64,000 nucleotides of DNA from Bugula neritina (Eukaryota; Bryozoa; Gymnolaemata; Cheilostomatida; Bugulidae). Below the pieces are notes generated by a model. That model saw only the letters and a program-made list of their open reading frames with translations, searched no databases and had not been told where the DNA came from. Both the position numbers and the translations under genes were made by a program. Shown here piece by piece: positions 25,033-45,861 of this stretch. The DNA lies in the NCBI GenBank assembly GCA_964035545.1, contig OZ037770.1, positions 10,194,973-10,258,972 of the forward strand. Reading direction: 5' to 3'. The stretch's first letter is position 1. Each line of letters opens with the position of its first letter.

Positions 25033-28000
25033 TACAAAGTATGGATATCGCATATAAGTATTATAGTTGAGTTTAATGATAGCCTAGTTTTTTAAAACAG
25101 AGCTAAAGTTCTAGTTTGGCCCTGTGTTAAGTTCTTGGTTTTCTTTATTTATGAAACATGAAATGCCATACCGTAGCCTTTATTCTAGTGGTTGAAACTA
25201 TGGAGAGTTATCTACTTTTCAAAGCATTATAATTTGTTTTAAAAGGATATATTTTAAACAGTGCCAGTGGGGTAGCCAATGCTAAAGGCTACAGAACTTA
25301 TTCAATAGTATCTCTGATATGTTTAACAGATATTCTAAGAAGGGGTGATCTAAAACTACCCCAAATTATATCAATTATGATAATAAGTTTAGCTTATGTC
25401 AAACTCGTACACAGCGAAGTATTTCAAATAGGATATCCCTAAACGTGCAAACTTCCTACTGAATGCAAAGTATATAACAAATAGTTTTTCTATATTGGCA
25501 CCCATACAGTGGGATTATGGAAAATCCTGCAGTCTTTTGAATTTTAACTCTGATATGATTATAAATCATCATCAAGCTTTTCAATTTATCAGTTTGATTT
25601 GGTTAGATTACAGTTTGTCAGACTTTAACTTGTAATAAGTTCTAATATTAATTAAAATAAGTGCATAAATACATCAAGATAATATTACTTGCACTCTAGT
25701 GTATAAAATGTTTGCACACACAAAAAAACACAAAGAAAAAACCAATTACATTTTTTCTTTGTTCAAACCAGCAATATGTACAGTAATATTTGAAATTAGA
25801 AATATTGGTACTCTTTTGAAAAACTGGTACAGGGCAATGCAGTACATGTACCAGTAATGCTACTTCAATTCCCAACACTGAAGCATTAGCAACTTGGACA
25901 AAAGGAGTATATAATACTCAAGAAAATATTTCAGATTTAATTAAGTATTATAAGTGTATAAAATAATAAAACGTAATGATGTATATTATTTTGAAAGATT
26001 GCACAACTATAAATAATAATTAAGGGTGTAGAATGCAACTATAGCTTATGTAACACGTATACATGTAAAAGTAGGTCAGTACTTAGGCTTAATTACTGTG
26101 TAGAATCAGCCTACAACTTGTACAAGTCAATAAAATCTCAATCTGTGTTTTTTTCAAAGATGTATTAGCTAGTTTAGGCTTAGAATAAGCAGGCTTTTGT
26201 GCTTAAAATAGTTCATAACTAGTGCATTGAGACTTCTTACAAGATTATTAACTGGAATGATAACTCTTGATGACAATTCACTAAGTATAATTTTATGTTG
26301 AAAAAAACTTTGCTTTCAGTGAATGATTTTGTTTGTTTCACTTTAATTAAAAGTTTTCTTATAATTGCAGACTTTTAATATGAAATGACAAAAGATATGT
26401 AGATGGCACATTCAATGACACTTAAATTAACATTTGCACTATGAATTATTTAAATTAATAAATAAATAAGGGTGTCCAAAGGAAAGAGACAGACTTGCAA
26501 TTAATATATTTTGGTACTCTTTATATTAAATACAAATTAATAAATAACTCAAAGCATTTTTAGGCTCTGAAGATTGAGGGTGTGTGAAATGTCCAGGCAA
26601 TGGTGTGGCTACCACCACCAGCCACCACTGTCTGTCAATGTGGATCTCTAACAATTATTTTTCAATTAACTGAAAGTCAGTGACTTCACTCATTTCTTGT
26701 TTTAATTATAATAAACGTAAGAGTTGGAAATGCTGTTTCAACAAAATGAAAGTGTTAGATGATAGTTCCTATTACAAGGTATAGGTATTAAAAATTTTAG
26801 CAAAAGGCATTAACTAAAATGAAGTTACATTAATGAGACAAAAACTTGGTTTATAATTGTGAGTTTTTCTGAAACACTTTTGACATTTAGCATCCTGTTA
26901 ATTATAGACATGAGTTATGACAATATTTATTCTCTAATGATGTTTCAATTAGATCGATTGCAGGATTACATGTGCCAGCTTGCTGGTCAAGAGGTCAACA
27001 TCTTAGCAAGGAATAAGTTATGAGCTCTCTGCTATATTATCTAAATTGCAACATAAATTTCATTACACAACACGGAGACATCTTGAAAGCACACCAGCAC
27101 CATGTTTAATTCATGTTTCTAGATAGACTGTGATGGAGTAGCTGTAATTTGTGTAAATAGAAAATTGGTAGCAAAAAAATTAATTAGCTATTAACATAGT
27201 AGTGCTTCAGTCTACTATATAGACTTATTTATCAATACTTGACAGATAATTCATATTCTATATCTCTTACCAATGATAATATAATTATTTATTAGTTTAA
27301 AAGAAAATGATTGAAAGTTGCAAAAAGTTATTCAATTAGCTTTAACAAAAAAAGGGAAATAAATTAAATTTAGGCCTAGATTCTGGAAGATTGAGTCTAT
27401 GATTTATAGCCAATCAGCATTCCGGTAGCTGGAACAGTCAGCGGTAGTGTTAGTTTTACATTCAATAAGTAATATAATGACAGCAACAACATGTCATGCG
27501 TAGACATCCTTGTAAGAGTTATAAAACACGTGTTATGTTTTTAAAAGTTATCATGATTGAAAAAGGTGTCATCATATTTATGAAGATGGCATAGAGGTTT
27601 TTTCAAGAATTATACGAATGAAACGATTATAAAAATATTATAATATAATATATAATAGTTTAATAATTTAAAAATATTATACCTTTTATAAACCATATAC
27701 CAATGTTGTCTCTTAATTCGCAGCATTTTATTTACTTAATTTACTTCTGCAATGTAACTTATAGAAATGTGTTATTCACAGCAAGTCAGTTTCTTTTGTT
27801 TTGCAAATTTACTTTTCATTATACATCAATCAATATAATTGAAAATTGGTGTTGACCCATTACTGTATGTAAATTATTGCCGTTTGTTTTATGACATTGC
27901 ATCAATTGTTTATTAATTAATTAAAGTTTGCCAAGCACACCCTTTCTCGGACTAATTGGACCTGACTCGCACTGATCACGTATTTAAGTGCTTACCAGCT

Positions 28001-28718
28001 TAGCCAAGCTTCAAACTTATTTTTAACTGCAAATTGCCTTAGTTAATTTTTTTTCTTAAAATATACAAAGCAGTCACCATTTCTAGAAACGTCTGTTTAA
28101 CCGTTTATCAGTCTTTTAAAAGTATTTTCTTTTCCCGTGCAGATCAATTGTACTATTTAAAAACTCATCTAATTAAATGATGGGTTTATACTCAGTATTT
28201 CCGACATTGAGCTTAACAATAAATATCTCCAGCATCTAAAAGTTTTAAATCTGCACTTCCTTAAGTTCAATAGTTTAAAAAGTAATAAGACTGAGCAAGT
28301 TTCAGTAAAGCTTTCAGCGTTGTAGTTGAGATAAAAAATTTTCAAGTTTGTGTGATTGTATTTTGCAGCATTTGACAATCAAAAATGAGAATCGATAGCA
28401 TTAATGTCCAAAATGCATTTTCAACATATTTTGCAGCTTTTTAAAAATAAATCTACATTTTTATGAAAATGACACAAAATTAAAGCATGCAAAGTCTTAT
28501 CTGCAAATTATTTTTGTAGGAAACCCATGTGTTATAAAATATTATTTTGCTAATTTGATCAAAGTGGCAACCTTATATAAAATAATTATAAAATAACATT
28601 GCTTGCTTAAATAAACTGCCCATAATATTATAATCCAAGCAAACAATGAAAGCCAAATAGCAACAGAAAACTTAACTTTGAGGTTTTGTGGTCGACCTGC
28701 AGCAATCTATAAAACTTT

Positions 28719-28790
28719 TTCCGCCACAGGGATCTAAACCCGAGACCTCCAGCTTGCTAGCAGATGCACTAACCATTGCACCACAGCAGC
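28719..28790 (-). mobile_element. Degenerate tRNA-like sequence, same family as 15181-15252
   Basis: On the minus strand the motif GCAATGGTTAGTGCA, an anticodon-loop-like CTAGCAA (AGC) and a B-box-like GGTTTAGATCCC line up with the element at 15181 at the same 72-nt length. The T-loop has lost TTCGA, so it is a relic rather than a tRNA gene. Confidence 0.5.
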
Positions 28791-28868
28791 TATTAGGCTA
28801 ACTCAACACTACACAGACATCATATCAATTAAATGTAACTTTTTGCCAAATTCAACGTCTGCACTTAC

Positions 28869-29142
28869 CATCTGAGTCATACTCATCGTCCGTCTGCTGA
28901 ATAAGCAACTCCTCATAGTCTCCTGCACCAGAGTCCAGAAAATACTTAGAAAGCGCTGTGCTTAACGAGCCAATAGCGTAATAAGGCTTTTCTTCCGTAT
29001 TCTGCCGCCAAGAACTGCTTATGTCACTTTCTGCTTGATAGCTGGTCTGTCTGACGACAGCATGGTTTATTTGAGACAGGCGTTGCTGCTCTTCAGATGT
29101 TAGAAGCTGTGTGCAATTTGTTATGGAAAATTTCCTAATCAT
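28869..29142 (-). CDS. Candidate alternative first coding exon of the ANKRD6 gene
   Basis: An ATG at 29142 opens a 91-codon frame ending at a strong donor (GATG followed by GTAAGT at 28868-28863) in phase 1. Exon 2 of ANKRD6 (starting at 18380) needs exactly phase 1, and joining them fuses two acidic tracts (TDDEYDSD with EGLSMSDEDE). The resulting isoform would be about 1297 aa. The predicted peptide is Ser/Gln-rich with no domain I recognise. No other minus-strand exon in phase was found between 20.2 and 28.8 kb. It could instead be the first exon of an unrelated gene, or chance: a one-in-three phase match is weak evidence. The intron would be about 10.5 kb. Confidence 0.4.
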
Positions 29143-31197
29143 CTTTAGAAGATCCTTTTAGTCTATCAACTAAACTTAGAATTATTTGCAATTAAACGTG
29201 ATTTATAATAAGAAGCATAATAATTATTATGCATCGAGAGTTTTTCCACTGATTCGCTGTTTCTTGAAAACTTACTTTAAACTTCCAGCAACAACCTCTG
29301 AAGAAAGTTCAGATTTGAATTTCTTCAAAGTATCTCCTGAAGCTATTCATGGATCTCCATATAAAATATCTTTAGCCTTAAAACCATTCAACAAGAGCAG
29401 CCCTAGTCGTAGTCTATAGTCCAGGAACTTAGTACTTTTCACCTCTCAGCTGAAGTAGTCTTTATCCGAAAATGGTATGACTAAGAAACTTTTCGGAGGT
29501 CATTATTGTGCGATTAGCTAACTGTAAGTGATAATCTTAATGCAGTTGTAGAAATGTGGTCAGATGGAAGAAGAATTGCCACGATGATTGTGCAGTGATC
29601 CGATGAGGGTTTCTCAGAAGTCAAGTGTCTAAATCAAGATGGTGTGTAGTTTATATCCTCTATGCTAAGACTCCCTTTAGTGATTGATAGATATGACACG
29701 GTTCAGTGGCTACACGTCTTGAACTGTGGCTAAGATTTCCACTCGTGTAATAATTTACTACTTCACAGAAGATTATATAATGGGTCTGCTACTTCATATG
29801 AAACTTATACTGATAAACTATTTGCAACTTTTTAAGAATAAATAACAAGTAACTAAAGGGTTTGAAAGCTAAACACTGGACTATTTATTCAAATAATAAC
29901 TTGATTAATTTTTGTCACGAGCTCTCAAATTCATATTATTTCTCAATATATAATTAAACAATGCTATATAGTAACGATAACTATAGTACGTGTTGCTGTT
30001 TTTGTTGATTTATAATGATAGTTATTGTAGTAAAATTTAAGGCATAACTTATAATATATAAATTATTTTCAATAGCTTCATAAATTTACACGGGAGCCAA
30101 ATGGCAACAAACTAAACCTATTTGCAAACTAAATAATAATATATACTGCATAGCTGTTCAACATCACTTTCAAAATTACCCATATGCATATATTTATAGT
30201 GGTTTGCCTGCCCATATTAATGGTTTTGAGGCACCTTTGATTTACTATAACATTATTTTTCAGCTATATGCATAGAGTCGTAGACCATCGAAACTTTTGT
30301 ATCTTGACTGAATAACAAAGTTTCATCAAGTACAGCCAATTTTTCTTGAGCAGAAAACTCCAACTTTATAAGTTGAAATAAATATTATAACTGTCATCCT
30401 ATTTGCAAAGTTAACCGCAAATTAATATTTTTTAAATTGTATTTTATGAAAAGATACGTTGTAGTCTCTACAGCACCTACGAATTACAACTATTTGGAAA
30501 TATATGCTGTTTTAAACATATTTGAAAACATAAGCATTTTTTCTTTAAATACTAATTTGCATATAATACATACAACATTATTTTCTAAAATTCCAATGCA
30601 CTAAGTATATGCATTAAGTTATTTTGCTAATGCAATAACTAATATTTTTTAACTTCGAGCTAAAAAATGCCACGTCATTTTATATGTAAGATTTTAAGAA
30701 TACATGGTACATGGATACTGACACCCTTGGACGTTTTCAAAAAATAAGCTCCATAGGTGATGTTGTTTACAAATTGTTTGCTGAAAACTTAATGTTTAGC
30801 CTTATGACTGTGAAAAAATTTACATTTGAAATAAAAACACGTAAAAGAGTAAGGTAAAAATCATATTAAACATGAAACCATCTATTATATGTGTCAAAAT
30901 CTCAGATGTCGTTTAAGGCATATTAGTACAATTTAGACAGCTATATAATACAATTAAATGTACTATATTAACTATTATATGGATGTGTAATACATCATGT
31001 CCAATTTCAACTAAACTGTAAAGCAATTTTCATTTGTGTTAGAATATTTGGCAAAACATTCAGTTTTTAAATTTGAATTTTAGAGAGTTACAGTCATTCA
31101 GCTTCAAAACTCTTTAGATATTTATCAATTGTGGCTCAATCCATTTGACTGATTTTAAATAATATGAAAATGATTATTCTATAATTTAATACAACCT

Positions 31198-31327
31198 ATA
31201 TAGGCTTAGCAGATGCTGAAGATCGAGTTCGATGGAGATGTCTGGTAGAACTTGGTATCAAGCAAAAACCCGCCACCCAAGCAGGACCATGGCAGTGAAA
31301 GGTGACCAAGGTGACCATATAGGCTTA
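31198..31327 (+). mobile_element. 3' end of a non-LTR retrotransposon, with 11-bp target-site duplication
   Basis: Between direct repeats ATATAGGCTTA (31198-31208 and 31317-31327) lies a 108-bp insert richer in G+C than its surroundings. It reads 29 codons ending in TGA at 31296-31298, including the DRVRWRCLV pattern found near the C-terminus of many LINE reverse transcriptases. It ends with a short repeat of AAGGTGACC. This fits a strongly 5'-truncated LINE insertion; the clade is uncertain. Confidence 0.55.
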
Positions 31328-33368
31328 CTCAACACTAAATAAATTGGTAAATTGGTAGCTAAGAGCCTAAGACTATAATATGCTTGCTATATACAGTAAA
31401 AAAATATTAAAATTTATTTGCAGTAAAGATGAATTTTGTGTCCAGAAATATTGTATAGTAGCTTGAAACTGAGATTTAAACACCAACACTGCATGAAAGA
31501 GAGTAAGTAAGAATGCAGAAGAAAATTAACATGATTTTAACTCCATTTAAGAACTTTTGAATGATACTTTGTTTACTAGAAGAATCCTCAATTTACTGAG
31601 CCGATCAGCCAAAATAGAACCATTTACAAACTTAAATCAGATATATTTTATAAAATACACTCAGTTTTGCAATATAATACGCAACTGAAAGATTTCTGCC
31701 ACTCAGCACTTTCTATCACTAAAAAGTTTGAAATGATTGTCTAAACTCTAGATCATGCAGTTTGTGCAGTAATACAAGATGTTCCATTTTTACTAACACT
31801 CAATTTGATCTAATTCAGGATTACGGGTAGTAGATAGTAAACATAATAGTATGCTGATATCAAAAGCTTAAAAGGTCCAACCAACTATTTTATAGAGGTG
31901 GTGTTAACGATCCAAAGCACTAAACTAACTGCTTATTTTAAATTACAAATACTGAAAAATGGAAATATAAAGATTTTGCAAATATTCTACTTTCTATCTT
32001 ATTTAGCAGCTACAGCCAAATTAGAATAATATGATATAAATTACATATTTTAAAAGCAAGTATGAAAAGGTAACGCACCTGACTGTTGTTGATCTACCAT
32101 AGTAAATTCAAGTCTGACTCAATAATCCTGACTTCTGCCAAGTGTAAAACTACAGTTATGAAATCAGCGGCAATAATTCCTAGCGTCAGGTGGACTATGT
32201 ATTGTAGTACAAAGTAGAAACACTCAATGTTCATATCACACCTACTGCTTGACTCCAGTTGATGAGGGAGTCAGCAGGGTGGGATTTAAATTTTACTAAA
32301 GGGGTTGAATTGAAGCTGAAACTTTTAAAGTTTTTCAGATCAATGTCCTAATACTTTGTAGTGGATTTTTGGAGGTTTTCTATCTTGCATTTTTTAATGT
32401 AACATTTGAACAGCGTTCAATAATTAAAGGTTTTCTTCATAAATTGTCTAAATATATAGGTATAAAATTACAATTTCTCTAACTACCCCTAGCTACCTAC
32501 ACCCTTGGCAGGTAAACAAGGCTGGGGCCAGTCACAACAATTTCTCAAAAGCTATAATAACAATGAAAATTTTCTAAGGTTGCAATCTAAACTAGGAATA
32601 AAAGAGAAAACTCACTGCAAACACTAGAATGCATTGAGCTCTATTGAAGTAATACGAGACAATCGGTGAATGCATTGTATAAAGTACTGTTATATTGAAT
32701 ATGAATATACATTTCGACAAAAACTCAAATACATTACAAACAAAACATTGAACTGTTTTTGATACTCAATGTTGTTTCACATTTGTCTCAAAAACAACTA
32801 ATACTGTGAAGTATGACCTTTCTTGAGATCATAATAGCTAACAATTGACAAGTCAAAGTAATGCCTTAAAACCAGAAACAAAAAAAACTTTTTTGTTGCA
32901 ATGATTTTTGTTAATTGTGTGTTATTTATGAAAATATTCTTGGAGTTTGTCATAATGATTATGAATTTGATGAAGCCAATCACACTAGAAACCAAGAAAG
33001 TTGTAAAATTCAGTTGTAATGTAACTAACCTCTCATTTCCATGTTATAAATCACTACTAAAACATAATATAAAAAGCATCGCAAACAATATAAGTCTTAA
33101 TTGCAAGGTAGAACTATGCTATATTTTTTTCTATTTTTCTTAAACTTTTAGATATTTTGAGTGATTGTATAGCAGAAGGCATATTTTTATAGGTTTGTAA
33201 GAGTTTAGAAAGTAAAATTTTGAAACGAAATCGTTTTCTTTTAAGTTCTCATGCTAAGGCTACTGATTGCTGCCCATGATAAAAAAGTTATTAGCAATAT
33301 AAAAAATGTCAGCAATATGTGTGCTAAAAATAACGTTAAGGAAATTATGAAAACCAACTTGTGATAGT

Positions 33369-33370
<2 letters not shown>

Positions 33371-33448
<78 letters not shown>
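33371..33448. repeat. (TA)n microsatellite
   Basis: About 39 uninterrupted TA units. Confidence 0.95.
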
Positions 33449-33451
<3 letters not shown>

Positions 33452-34040
33452 GCATGTTATAGATACAGTAAAATTACAATATATTACAGAGCATGATTGG
33501 TTGAGGATAATCTATGTAATATATTTAAATATTTTAGGCATTTACTTTATAGAAAACGTGCGAGATGGTTAAATTAAAGAGCAGCGCATTGTATGATTTT
33601 ATATTTTACTTTTTTTCCTGTTTTTGACATATCTAATAACTTTTAACAAATAGATAATTAGGGTTTAAAAATTAATCAGCCCGTTTTTAATGACCAAAAA
33701 TGGAAAGATAACTCTTTCATGTAGTATCTTCATGTGATTAATAGTTGATAAATTGTATTTTACAAGAAAAAATGTAAACTTTTACTGCAACTTCGTATAC
33801 TGAATAGTGACAGAAGTACATCGCTTTTCACAAATGGAGGCTAGGTGAGGAAGGTTGATGTAAGACACCCCTAGACCTACAAGCCTTCATTAATTTGCAC
33901 TAATATAGTTGGTATAACTATATATTCATACAAATACACATTCTCTACAGAAATTGATACATTTCACCCAAAATAACATTTTAGGAGCTTCGAACTAATT
34001 ATAAAATAAAGCAGTGACTCAATAATTAAGGTCTGAAGAT

Positions 34041-34046
34041 TTTATT
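34041..34046 (-). promoter_or_regulatory. Candidate polyadenylation signal of the thiolase gene
   Basis: AATAAA on the minus strand, 578 nt past the stop codon; other variants closer to the stop are possible. Confidence 0.25.
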
Positions 34047-34623
34047 CTTAAAAAATATTTACATATAAAACATTTATGATTTGGAAAGTTTCACTATAAA
34101 TAACAAATGATAAAACTTCATAGTAAATATCATAGTTACAAACTAAGTTAAAACAACACAATTAGGCTACACAATGAAATCGACATAAAAACAGACAAAT
34201 TTGAAAAATTCTAAAATATTACTTAACAAATATAAAAAAATTAGCTTTGTATAACTTCAAAAAAAAGATAAACACAATTGGGATCACCACACTATTCACA
34301 GACAGATGTTAGACCTAAAGTAAGTTTTGCTTACGCGAAGCAAGATATTTTTCCTAATGATTACTTTAATAAAAAATGATAACAATTTTCTGATATTTAG
34401 AAAAATCTTGAACCAAATACTGGCATCAAATAAAAATGAAAAACCATGACTCCATTTTCTACAGGAAGATTATTTAACAAAAAATCCCACAACTAATGTT
34501 TTCAACATCAAACTGTGTTGTGGATCCTACGATCATTTCTGACAAAGGCTTTGGCATTTTTTGTAAGAGATGAGTGTGTAAGAGTAAAGATGGAGGAATC
34601 AATTGTGTGGCTGTCTCATGAAA

Positions 34624-42956
<8,333 letters not shown>

Positions 42957-45861
42957 CTATAACTTTTTCCCAAAATATTTGGGCCAGCCAAAGTTTTTTC
43001 CAATGAGCTCTTCAAGTTTCTTATTATAAGGTTGAAAGTGATTCTGGAGAGAGGACAACAGCTGGGGAGACAACTCCGGATGCGCCCTACCTTTGGTAGA
43101 CTTGTCCATGCACCATTTGGAGTTGTCTGATGACCGAAAGCAATAGTACCCTCTTCCTTTATCATAATACACATTTCTGTCGGTTACACTACCAGGCTTG
43201 CCTAGAAAGTCTGTCACTTTGTTGATTTCTACTAAGGGTTGGGTGATGAGGTCCTCCCCGCTGATAAATATCATCTGCTCTAGTGGAAAGAACTCAAGCC
43301 ACTGCGACACAAAGACTGAGTACTTCCCGCTTTCAAGAAATGGCTGAGAGGGTCGCGGGTGCACATTCTCTATCAGCTTCCCGTCCTTAAGTTGAATTAT
43401 ATCAGAGAACGGTGGCAATGGGTCTGAGCCATCTGGTAGTTTGTATGAGTTTATATGAGAGTACAGAGAGACTAATCTCTTCACTGGGTCACACAGTACC
43501 ATGATTATCTTCATGTCTAGAGTAATTCAATAAAAACATCATTTAGAATTGAGTTGAAAAAACTAACAATATAATTAATTGCACTTGTCAATGGTAGTTG
43601 TAGTGACTAACTATAAAAGAGTAGCATAAACAAACTACATGTTTAAACTTGGATAGTTCAATTCCACCAATAGGATTTCTTAATACTAATTTCGCTTATA
43701 GTGAATCAATCATCCTTCAGGATCCCATATATCCTGTTGATGTATTTAGCTTATACCACTTTTCAGACATATTTTTCTTTCAAAATTTCAATGCAGTGTT
43801 ATTTATTTTATAGAATCACTTCTTCTATGTATTCCACACGAGTTTGAAAACTATACCTTGCTTTGTTTGATGCACTCTAGCAGGTACTTGTGGGTTCCAC
43901 ATGTATGGAGCACATTTCTCTATCAACACCTGACTAGTGCTGACAGGTGGCATCTGATCAATGTACCTGCATACAATAATATAAACTTTTCATACATCTG
44001 GGGTAGGTTTCAGCTATCCTGCATATTATATACTATATTATTGACAACATGTGAGATTTGTCTGCCTTTATTACAAACCTGGCAAAATAAGACAACTCCA
44101 ACATGTTTTAAAGCAAAAGATGCGTGTAAAACTACAAGGTAAACTTGGCATAGGCAATGTGTTTTACAAGACTGAAATTCATCAAAATTAGTTACAATTT
44201 ATGTTTCGTATTCCTCCAGGCTGCTAGTTAGTTTCTCATGAGGTTGATAGACGGTGGGAAAAGAACTCAGCAAACAAGAAAAGGTGTACTTATAAGTTAT
44301 AAACAAAAATGTAGATTCAGGTAATGGGAAAAATACCAACTCATTAGTTGAGAATGCATAACTTCACGCAATAAATGCTCATATAAATGTGTGAATAAAT
44401 ATAAGCTGCTGCACTGTAATAAAAATTTGTGCATGTAAAAGTGACGTATAAACAGAACTCATGTATAGTCGCCATCCCTGTGAGAACCCCTGAAGGAAAA
44501 GGGTTTTTTAACCTAGCCAAGGACTTTCACTATTGTGGCAAGAGAACAACTATGCCTGAAATCCTTTCATAGCATCATCAATGGCCTTTACTGGGATTTG
44601 AACCCATGACATTGTGCTTACTAAGCCAACGCTCTAACCCCTAAACCACGACTGCTCATATAAATGCGTGTAAATGACTCTGAAAGTATGCTGCTGTAAT
44701 GTAGTGATAATATATTGAAATTTCAATATACAATCACTACGTTACAGCAGCTTACTTATAGAAGTGACACATACCACTGAACACCCTGGTCAAAGTGATT
44801 ATTGAAGAAATTAAGCTCATGCATGTCCCCACTGTATATTGTGTTGATAGCAAATGATTTGCTAGTATTCAAGTATGTAATGAGGGCATCGGTACCACAT
44901 TTACCTACAAAATGACATGCATACTCTGCACTGTAGTATATAATTATACAGTTTATCAAAATTACAGTTCTGCACTGGTTTTATATTACACATTACGTAT
45001 TGGACAGTATAAAATCATACAGTAAGTCAAGAAAAACCACATTATATTACAAGAGACAACTAAGTGTAAAAAAGCTAATAAAACACTATTGCATGGTGTA
45101 CTAGCTGAGAAGAAAATAATTTGATAATCTTATGATATACTTTTACACTGCATTCACTAAGACATATTTATGTGTCAGTTATAAACCAATAAACAGGTCA
45201 ATTTACCAAAACCAGAATTACAATGACGTCCACACTTACCAGCACCAACCACCAATGCATCTGGGAGTCGTTTCTGAGGTAACTCAGTGCTGTATATTCT
45301 ACCAGAAGTTATGTGCACATGACTGATATCCTCATCCTCCACTCTCACTGATTGAAAAACTACAGTAGAAAATATTAAAGCACAATTAGTATCATCTAAC
45401 TGCAGAATCACATCATTTATGCAAAGAAAATAAAGATCCAATTATGCATATTTTTTATGTGGAATTAGGCAACATTTATTTGGAGTTATTGCTCTTCTAG
45501 AAGTTTGAAAAACCTGTGCATATAGAAGTTGTTATATTGTCAAAAACTGACAAAAAGTAAAAATGAAACTGAAGTGACAATACAGCACTGGCCTGAGAAG
45601 CAAACATTGTTTTTTTGTAAAGTACATTCCTTGAATTCAACTGCAACTAGCAGATAGATATAGAAATGTCATATACTTTCCTAATAACATGCAAGGAAAA
45701 TATTTGCATATTACAAAAAAGGAGCTAAAGTGACAATATAGTACTGGCTTCAGCAACAAATCAAATTTATTACCTGATTTGAAAAGGAAGTAACATGTGC
45801 ACACAACTCCAACGGCTAGGAGAGCCCATATTTTAATGTTATGAGAGTAAATTACAGCCAT
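42957..45861 (-). CDS. Heparan-sulfate 3-O-sulfotransferase family protein, type II membrane, 5 exons
   Basis: Coding exons: 45861-45774, 45359-45240, 44904-44775, 43966-43857, 43516-42957. Phases agree: 1008 nt, 335 aa. Residues about 11-26 (IWALLAVGVVCTCYFLF) form a signal anchor, so the protein should be Golgi type II. HS3ST enzymes move sulfate from PAPS to the 3-OH of heparan-sulfate glucosamine. Family landmarks: KRLPDALVVGAGKCGT (5'-phosphosulfate loop, Lys71), Glu99 in HELNFF at the place of the catalytic Glu of EVHFF, GVQWYIDQMP, a CDPVKRLVS block (3'-phosphate region, Ser166), and a Cys pair followed by STKGRAHP. Unusual: the loop normally reads KGGTRAL but here is KCGTDAL, the Arg of the usual RDP/REP motif is Cys158, and the His of EVHFF is Asn. 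It could be a diverged active enzyme or one with reduced activity. Which HS3ST subtype it matches cannot be decided by eye. Confidence 0.88.
44463..44657 (-). mobile_element. tRNA-derived SINE, copy 3, minus orientation (sulfotransferase intron 3)
   Basis: The reverse complement starts GAGCAGTCGTGGTTTAGGGG with TTAGAGCG, then CATGGGTTCAAATCCC (B box) and the shared body, ending at ACTATACATG. GCTCATATAAATG occurs on both sides (about 44378 and 44653) and may be a long target-site duplication. Confidence 0.75.
44690..44751. repeat. Imperfect 31-nt-arm palindrome in sulfotransferase intron 3
   Basis: GCTGCTGTAATGTAGTGAT on the left pairs with ATCACTACGTTACAGCAGC on the right around GAAATTTC, with three mismatches in 31 pairs and no spacer. 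It ends 24 nt from the exon 3 donor. Confidence 0.9.

Larger units (their letters stand above)
20148..28868. other. Upstream of ANKRD6 exon 1; intron if the distal exon is real
   Basis: AT-rich sequence without a supported coding exon. It holds a 10-bp repeat (21401-21448), a perfect 76-nt palindrome (24957-25032) and a tRNA-like element (28719-28790). The ANKRD6 promoter should lie just above 20147, but no core element stands out. Confidence 0.5.
29143..34623. other. Gene-poor region between the distal ANKRD6 exon and the thiolase gene
   Basis: No supported gene. Contents: a LINE relic (31198-31327), a long (TA)n run (33371-33448), and near the right end the thiolase 3' UTR. An open frame ending at 29419 is discussed among the rejected items. 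Confidence 0.5.

Noticed and set aside
29186-29419. 77-codon plus-strand open frame whose end (TTSEESSDLNFFKVSPEAI and following) looks protein-like and follows a possible acceptor
   Set aside because: No upstream exon, no recognisable family and an AT-driven first half. It could be a terminal exon, but the evidence is too thin to annotate.
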